64,000 bases of DNA, taken from Arachis hypogaea. Taxonomy: Eukaryota > Streptophyta > Magnoliopsida > Fabales > Fabaceae. Below the pieces are notes generated by a model that had not been told where the DNA came from, ran no database searches, and saw only the letters and a list, made by a program, of their open reading frames with translations. Positions 59,102 to 64,000 of the stretch are shown one piece after another. Numbering within the stretch: position 1 is the first letter of the stretch; every line of letters starts with the position of its first letter. The stretch covers positions 38,130,425 through 38,194,424 of the forward strand of contig NC_092048.1 of the NCBI RefSeq assembly GCF_003086295.3, written 5' to 3'. Both the position numbers and the translations under genes were made by a program.

Positions 59102-60429
59102 CATTGTTGGCGAGTTTAAGAGTTTAGATATGGAATCGAGTTGACTCGGACATAAACTCGATTTTGAGTAAACTCGGTTAGTATCGGTCAAATTCGGTCA
59201 AACTTGCAAGTCTAGGATCGAGTTAGTGAATTTGTTTTTTCTGCATTTTTGTTCAAAAAAAGCGTCAATTTGAAACCTAAAAAACACTTTTTCTATTAGG
59301 GTTACGATAACATTCCGAAAGAGTGAAAGAAAACTCAATCACAACTCACTCATCTGCGTCGTTTCTCTCAAGTCTCACTTCTCGATGTTTTGCCGTAGTC
59401 GCGTTCCCCGTCGAGCGGCCACTATTCGCCTGCGTCTGCTACCTCTGCTCTGATTTGCGCCATTGTCTTTGTAAATTTTACCTCTGTTGTACTTTGCTCT
59501 GTATTTCTTCACATCTCCACTATCTACAACTCCATCATGCTATCACCGTTCACGAGTTCGACTACTTCTTCTACAGTCCTATCTTTGTTCTAATTCACGC
59601 TGTCGTGAAGTCCATGACTCTTTGTCGCCGTCGTTTTGTGCTGCTGCTGCACCCTCACCACCACTGCCTGGTGCACCCTTTTATCGATCCGTTATTGCTG
59701 AGACTTTGCCCCTTCTTTGCTTCTGCATCCTCTATTTTTTATGTCTTTCCCCTTTTTTGAGCCTTTGCTTCTTGATTTAGTTTTTTTTCTTTTTAAATTT
59801 TATTGCTTCTAATTTTAGCCTATTGTTTATCGTTTATGTTAGATGGCCAGATGGTTCATCCATTCATGGCTGTTAGTAATTAATTATTTAGATTAGAGTT
59901 AATTATATGTCGTAAACAGATTGTTAAAGTTATATTGAATGTTGAATTGTCAAATGTTTATTATTTTAGTTATGTAGTGTTAAAGATTTATAATTTTTTT
60001 TTACTTTCAGTATTGCAGCTTTGATAAATTACAGTGTTAGTATAATTTATAATTTGATTAATTTTTAGGTTTCTAATTTGATTATTTGATATTGTTCAAT
60101 GTTCAATTAAAGATTTAGTATTACAGATTTAGAATTTTTAATTTTGTCTGTTCTATATTGTATTTGTATAAGAATAATTGTAGAGGATTTGAATGTGTAT
60201 TTTAAAGTATTTATTATAATGTGTGCTACTATTTTAATTTATTATATATTTTAATATTGATATTATTAATTTTGAAGGGTTAGAATTGAGTAAATATACA
60301 TTATGTATGATATATGTATATATAAAAACTTTATAACATGTGAACTCGTACGAGTCTACGAGTTAACTCGCGAATCGAGTCTAGGTCAGCTCCACGAGTT
60401 TACTTAGACTCGCGAGTTTGACAACCTTG
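59102..60429. mobile_element. Non-autonomous hAT-type element (1328 bp)
   Basis: Left end CATTGTTGGCGAG and right end CTCGCGAGTTTGACAACCTTG (imperfect TIRs), with a perfect 8-bp target duplication CTTATATA (59094-59101 and 60430-60437). Both subterminal regions hold many CGAGTT / AACTCG words, probably transposase-binding repeats. The centre (about 59280-59780) is pyrimidine-rich with open frames on the plus strand that I cannot assign. No transposase is seen. Confidence 0.8.
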
Positions 60430-60437
60430 CTTATATA

Positions 60438-61216
60438 TACTTCTTTTATTACTATAACCAACAAGATTTTTTCACTTTTAATAACTATATGACTTCAAGT
60501 AAAAAATCTTGGCTGGCATTATGTTAGACAAAAAAATTATTTTTATAAAAAATTATGAAAAAGAAATAATTATTTATATAGTGATGTTTTTGTACATAAT
60601 ATTTATGTTTATTTTAATTAAATTAGGTCATTTGACAGTTTGGTCATTTATTTTGATTTTTTGAATTGGCATCAAATGAGGAGTGCGAGAACAGTTACGG
60701 ATGCCATTCAAATTTCCACTTGGTAACTGTCAGTTGACATTAGGTTAGTCTATAAATAAAACTTTAGGTACATTTTGTAGAGAGTTCAGTTCTTTTGGAA
60801 AACACTTAGAAATCCAAAACACTCTCAGCCCCTTGACATTATAGAGTAAAATTGGGAATCTTAAGTAATTTCTCTGAACTCAAACACTTGTAATTTGTTT
60901 TTTTTTTTCAGTTTTTATTAATAAAATTTCTCTACTTTTACTTGTTCATCTATTTTACGTTTATGTTTCTTCTTCATCTTCTCTTTAATTTCTTATTTTT
61001 TTTAATTTCTGCAATTTACTTTGCCTCCGGCACCTCGCATTTCTTCGTTTATTTGTTACTTTCAATCCGTTTTAATTCTTATACGATACAATTGCGAGTA
61101 CCCACATTTTCTTTTAAACATTAACAAAATTTGAGTAAAACACTATATTTGTATGAATTTTTTTCATTTTTTTTCGTTTTTATTGTACTTCTTTCTATAC
61201 TTTATTTTTGTTTTTA
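60438..61216 (+). other. Repeat-like DNA, possible LTR fragment
   Basis: Contains a TCTATAAATAAAAC TATA-like word near 60751, then an AGAGTTCAGTTCTTTTGG leader-like piece and TTAATAAAATTTC near 60918. These look like promoter and poly-A signals of an LTR. The boundaries could not be defined and no internal region was found. Confidence 0.35.
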
Positions 61217-61540
61217 GAGTAAAGTATCATTTATGTCCCCAACGTTTGGGGTAAGTCTCAAACCTATCCCTAACGTTTTAAACGTCCTATTTGTATCCCA
61301 AATGTTTCTAAATCGAATCAATGTTGTCCTACCGTCAAAATGATTAACATTTCGTTAACGACGTTGCATACGTGGACGTTATGATACACGGTGGCAGGGC
61401 GTTTGTTGTTACTGTTATTGAATTTAAAAAAAAACATATATGTGAAGAGAGGGTCCTCTTCGAAACCCTAATCCCCAAATCTTTGCTTCTCGTTGCTGCT
61501 GCACTATCTCTCAAGGGCGATTTTCTCTGCGTGAAAAAAG

Positions 61541-62030
61541 ATGGAGCATGAAGCATGCCAATCTGAAGCAACGCAAGGCAGCAAGCAAGCCACACAAAAT
61601 AGAAACCAAGCACGTCGAAGGAGGACAACTTGCTACTGTGGGGAACGGCCTGTGCTTGCCACGTCGTCGACAGTAGAAAATCTTGGGCGGAGGTTATGGG
61701 GTTGCGTTAACTTCGGGGTGAGGTTTAGCCATGTGTTTATTTGTTGTTGAGTTATATGTTTTGATCATCTGTGAGGTTGACTCGGCTATCTCATGTTTCG
61801 TCTAGGTTGGAGAAGAATGCGGCTATTTTGTATGGGCAGAACCAGAGGAAGATCCCTCACAAGTTTCAAGGTTAAGAATGAAGGTCAGAAATTTGAAGGG
61901 CAAATTGGATATGGTTGAGTTCAGGTTCATGGTTGCAGTGGGAGTTACTTTAGTTGGATGGACACTTGCACTGATATTGGTTTTTGAAAAAACAACCACA
62001 ACCAAATTTGGGAGACTTTCACTAGAATGA
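61541..62030 (+). CDS. GRF zinc-finger protein with C-terminal membrane segment (second MULE)
   Basis: Two exons, 61541-61717 and 61806-62030, with GTGAGG donor and GTCTAG acceptor, phase 0, 133 aa, no break. It has a basic ARRRR stretch and then a GRF finger: CYCG (Cys 31 and 33), RRLWGC (Cys 55) and ECGYFVW (Cys 64). A charged helix (SRLRMKVRNLKGKLDMVEF) and a hydrophobic segment near residues 99-117 (FMVAVGVTLVGWTLALILVF) follow. The intron falls between the third and fourth finger Cys, as in 46694-47220. The start is the first ATG after the TIR region. It faces the transposase gene, 550 bp away. The role is unknown; it may bind DNA or RNA at a membrane. Confidence 0.8.
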
Positions 62031-62582
62031 TGTTGCTAGAAATGATGAGGTTTAGGAGAAAATTGTTAGATACCTAAATTGTGCTTTGTATTTTGGCTTA
62101 GAAATAGAAGTGATGTTGAACTAGTTGCTGTTTTGTTGAACTCAATGATATTGTAATGCAATGATGTTTTGTTGAGTTAAGGTTCATGAAAGGCTGGTTT
62201 GTGCATGTGTAATTAAATGCAATGATAGATTGTGCAGATGCAATGTTATTTTAGTGAACTCATCCGAATTGTGAAAATGAGTTGAATGAAAAGAAGTGTT
62301 ACATTTTGCAATCTATTTAAATCAAGCAAGTCATTAGCATGACAACAATCATTTCTGTAACATATTACTTAATCATTAACCATAACATTGTCATTGGCTA
62401 CACCACAACAGAGTCACAGCAAAATAACAAAACAAGAGCAACACATTTTGCTCCACAAAAAAGGTTTGAGATAACAAACTATAGTCTTAAAAGTAGTTGC
62501 AGACATTATAATATACTAATCAGAAATCCTTTACTCAAATATAAAGTTTCCAGAAAACATAAAATAGCACACATCATAGTTG
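62031..62582. other. Spacer between the convergent MULE genes
   Basis: AT-rich and presumably the 3' UTRs of both genes. No coding potential. Confidence 0.55.
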
Positions 62583-63945
62583 TCACATCTTTTCCCATGC
62601 TTTGGGAGGTGTCCTAGCCATGACCTTCAGTTGGAATTTGCTGATGTTCTTCGATGGGATTGGCAGCACCCTGAGATTTTTGTTGGACGGGGTCAACTTA
62701 GCCTTTTTTGAAGTAGCCTGAGAGTGTTGGAAACTCACATCATTGGCAGATGATTTTCTCTTTGGCCTTGAGATTGTGGTCTTCTTTGAAGCAGGTTAGG
62801 ATTGCTTAGAAGCCTGGCTGGAGATAGTGCTAGAGATAGTGCTAGAGATGGTGCTAGAGATGATTCTTGAAGCTCTTGTGGATCCAGCAACTTTGTTTGC
62901 CTAGTAAATAGCCACAATACCACAATCTCACATCATAATCTTTAAATGCAATAAATAAAAATGAAGCATGAACCAGCACAAAACCAAGTAGAGTGCTTAC
63001 CGACACAGTTGTAGCTACTTTGCACTTCTTTGGACAGGTCCATTTGTTGTGACCTCTAGCAAAACAATAGGAGCACTTTTGATTCTGCCCTTCGCGAGAC
63101 ACTCCTCCCCTAGTTGGGTTCTCATCTGCAGCTTTATTACGTTTCAGTTTAGGCCTTCCAATGGATTTTCTGTAAATTGGTGGTAAAACGTCATCAAACT
63201 GTGTCTTCTCCTACAGGTTGGGCCCATTCAAGGGATATACCACATGTTGGTAGCACTCAGAATAAGTTGCTTTCTTGTAACAGATTGCAACAAAGTTGTT
63301 CACATTGAAGCACATCTTCCTAATGCAGGTCATTACATGAGCACAGGGGATTCCGGACAGCTGAAACTTCCTGCACGAACACTTGTGATTCTTCAAATCA
63401 ACAACGAACTTCTCTTTGCCTCCATGGATACTAGTTACCTCATATTTGTCACGACCAGCATACGTGCTGACCCACTTACCACTTGCATTAGCTTGTTTTT
63501 CAACCTTAATCCTGATACGGGGCAACACCTCTCTTGGGTATTCAATTATCCGATCCCTATTATCAGCCCAACGCCTCATTATGTATACTCTGATGTCTTT
63601 AAGCATGCTGACTATTGGTTTCTCTCTGGCATCCACAATCACAGAGTTAAATACTTCACACATATTGTTTACCAAGGTATCACACTTAGACCAAGTCCCA
63701 AACTTGTGCCGGCACCAATATTTGGTTGGTATCTCCATCAGGTGGTTGTAGGCTCCATTATCAACATTTTGGATTTCAGTCATCCTCCTATCACACTCTT
63801 GTAAATAAGTAGCCTTTGCAGCATTCCACATCATCAGTTTTAGTTGCAGCCCTGGGAATCTCTTCCTGAAATTGCTGTAAAGATGTCTAACATAGAATCT
63901 ATGATCCACTCCGGGAATGAGCTCATCGAAGGTTGGAACTAAACC
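62583..63945 (-). pseudogene. MURA-type transposase, 3' part, with premature stops
   Basis: The exon starts at 63945 after a TTTAG acceptor, at the position equivalent to the intron at 44590-44703 in the other MULE (before GLVPTFDELIPGVDHRFYVRHL). The DDE domain C-terminus and a SWIM finger follow (CSCRKFQLSGIPCAH, about 63380-63330). A zinc knuckle (CSYCFARGHNKWTC, about 63075-63030) comes next. An intron at about 63000-62901 leads to a Ser/Thr-rich tail ending at TGA 62583-62585. Stops replace Trp in GPNL*EKTQFDD (about 63211) and occur near 62806. Upstream exons lie outside the window. A broken copy is likely, unless the first stop is an assembly error. Confidence 0.83.
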
Positions 63946-64000
63946 CTAAACCCACCAGGCATAGTTAATGTAGTAATTAAATCAGTATGATATTTGATAG

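Larger units (their letters stand above)
61217..64000. mobile_element. Second MULE, right end outside the window
   Basis: The left TIR begins at about 61217 (GAGTAAAGTATCATTTATGT...) and runs to about 61400. Inside are a plus-strand GRF zinc-finger gene and a convergent minus-strand MURA-type transposase that continues past 64000. The right TIR and the target duplication lie outside, so completeness cannot be judged. TIR and protein sequences differ clearly from the MULE at 41689-47548, so the two are separate families. Confidence 0.8.

Noticed and set aside
59323..59780. Plus-strand frames of 97 and 145 codons in the hAT element
   Set aside because: Cys/Leu/Ser-rich from a pyrimidine-rich stretch, overlapping in two frames, with no recognised domain.
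63244..63804. Plus-strand 186-codon frame
   Set aside because: It is antisense to the MURA transposase with its SWIM finger on the minus strand.

Overview
The window is plant nuclear DNA: AT-rich, intron-containing, and packed with nested transposable elements. The retroelement types (Athila-like and Tat-like Ty3/gypsy elements, PMD sequences, MULEs with TIRs beginning GGG(A/T)TAAGTAT) and the host gene fit a legume. I infer Arachis (peanut group) from familiarity with these repeats; no search was run. Only three non-transposon genes or relics are seen: an intact eight-exon organelle-type peptidyl-tRNA hydrolase gene (48377-50512, minus), a tRNA-Asp(GTC) gene just upstream of it (50664-50735, minus), and a decayed ASPG1-like aspartic protease pseudogene (about 36810-37920, plus).

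Layout. 1-5516: a hAT transposase relic and a Tat-type Ty3/gypsy pol relic, flanked by ~390-bp inverted arms, then AT-rich DNA. 5517-17362: a minus-strand LARD-like retrotransposon with two near-identical ~4.45-kb LTRs, an iMet primer-binding site, a polypurine tract and a 2.9-kb internal region without genes. A second copy of its 3' internal end follows (17363-17735) and is fused to the broken integrase of an Athila-like element. 17735-34837: that Athila-like element (minus). Its 5' LTR is split by a non-autonomous MULE (22414-33501, 9-bp TSD), which is itself split by a complete Gag-protease-only LTR element (23415-33353, 5-bp TSD GTAAT). This is a three-level nest. 34838-41642: a Tat-type LTR relic, the protease pseudogene, a solo LTR, a hAT-type MITE and a Pack-MULE carrying PPR-like sequence. 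41689-47548: a complete MULE with 185-bp TIRs, a 10-bp TSD, a broken MURA transposase gene and a convergent small gene for a GRF zinc-finger protein with a C-terminal membrane segment. 48377-50735: the host genes. 50950-58000: a degenerate Tat element and a plant-mobile-domain pseudogene with a 170-bp MITE. 59102-60429: a non-autonomous hAT element. 61217 to beyond the window end: a second MULE, again with a transposase and a convergent GRF zinc-finger/membrane gene.

Most notable: two clearly different MULEs share the same two-gene plan, MURA plus an inward-facing 133-142 aa GRF-finger protein with a C-terminal membrane anchor and an intron at the equivalent place. The position recalls mudrB in maize MuDR. 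Also notable are a Gag-protease-only element with a duplicated hairpin plus PPT-like module and an inserted tRNA-Cys fragment, and the very long LTRs of the LARD-like element.
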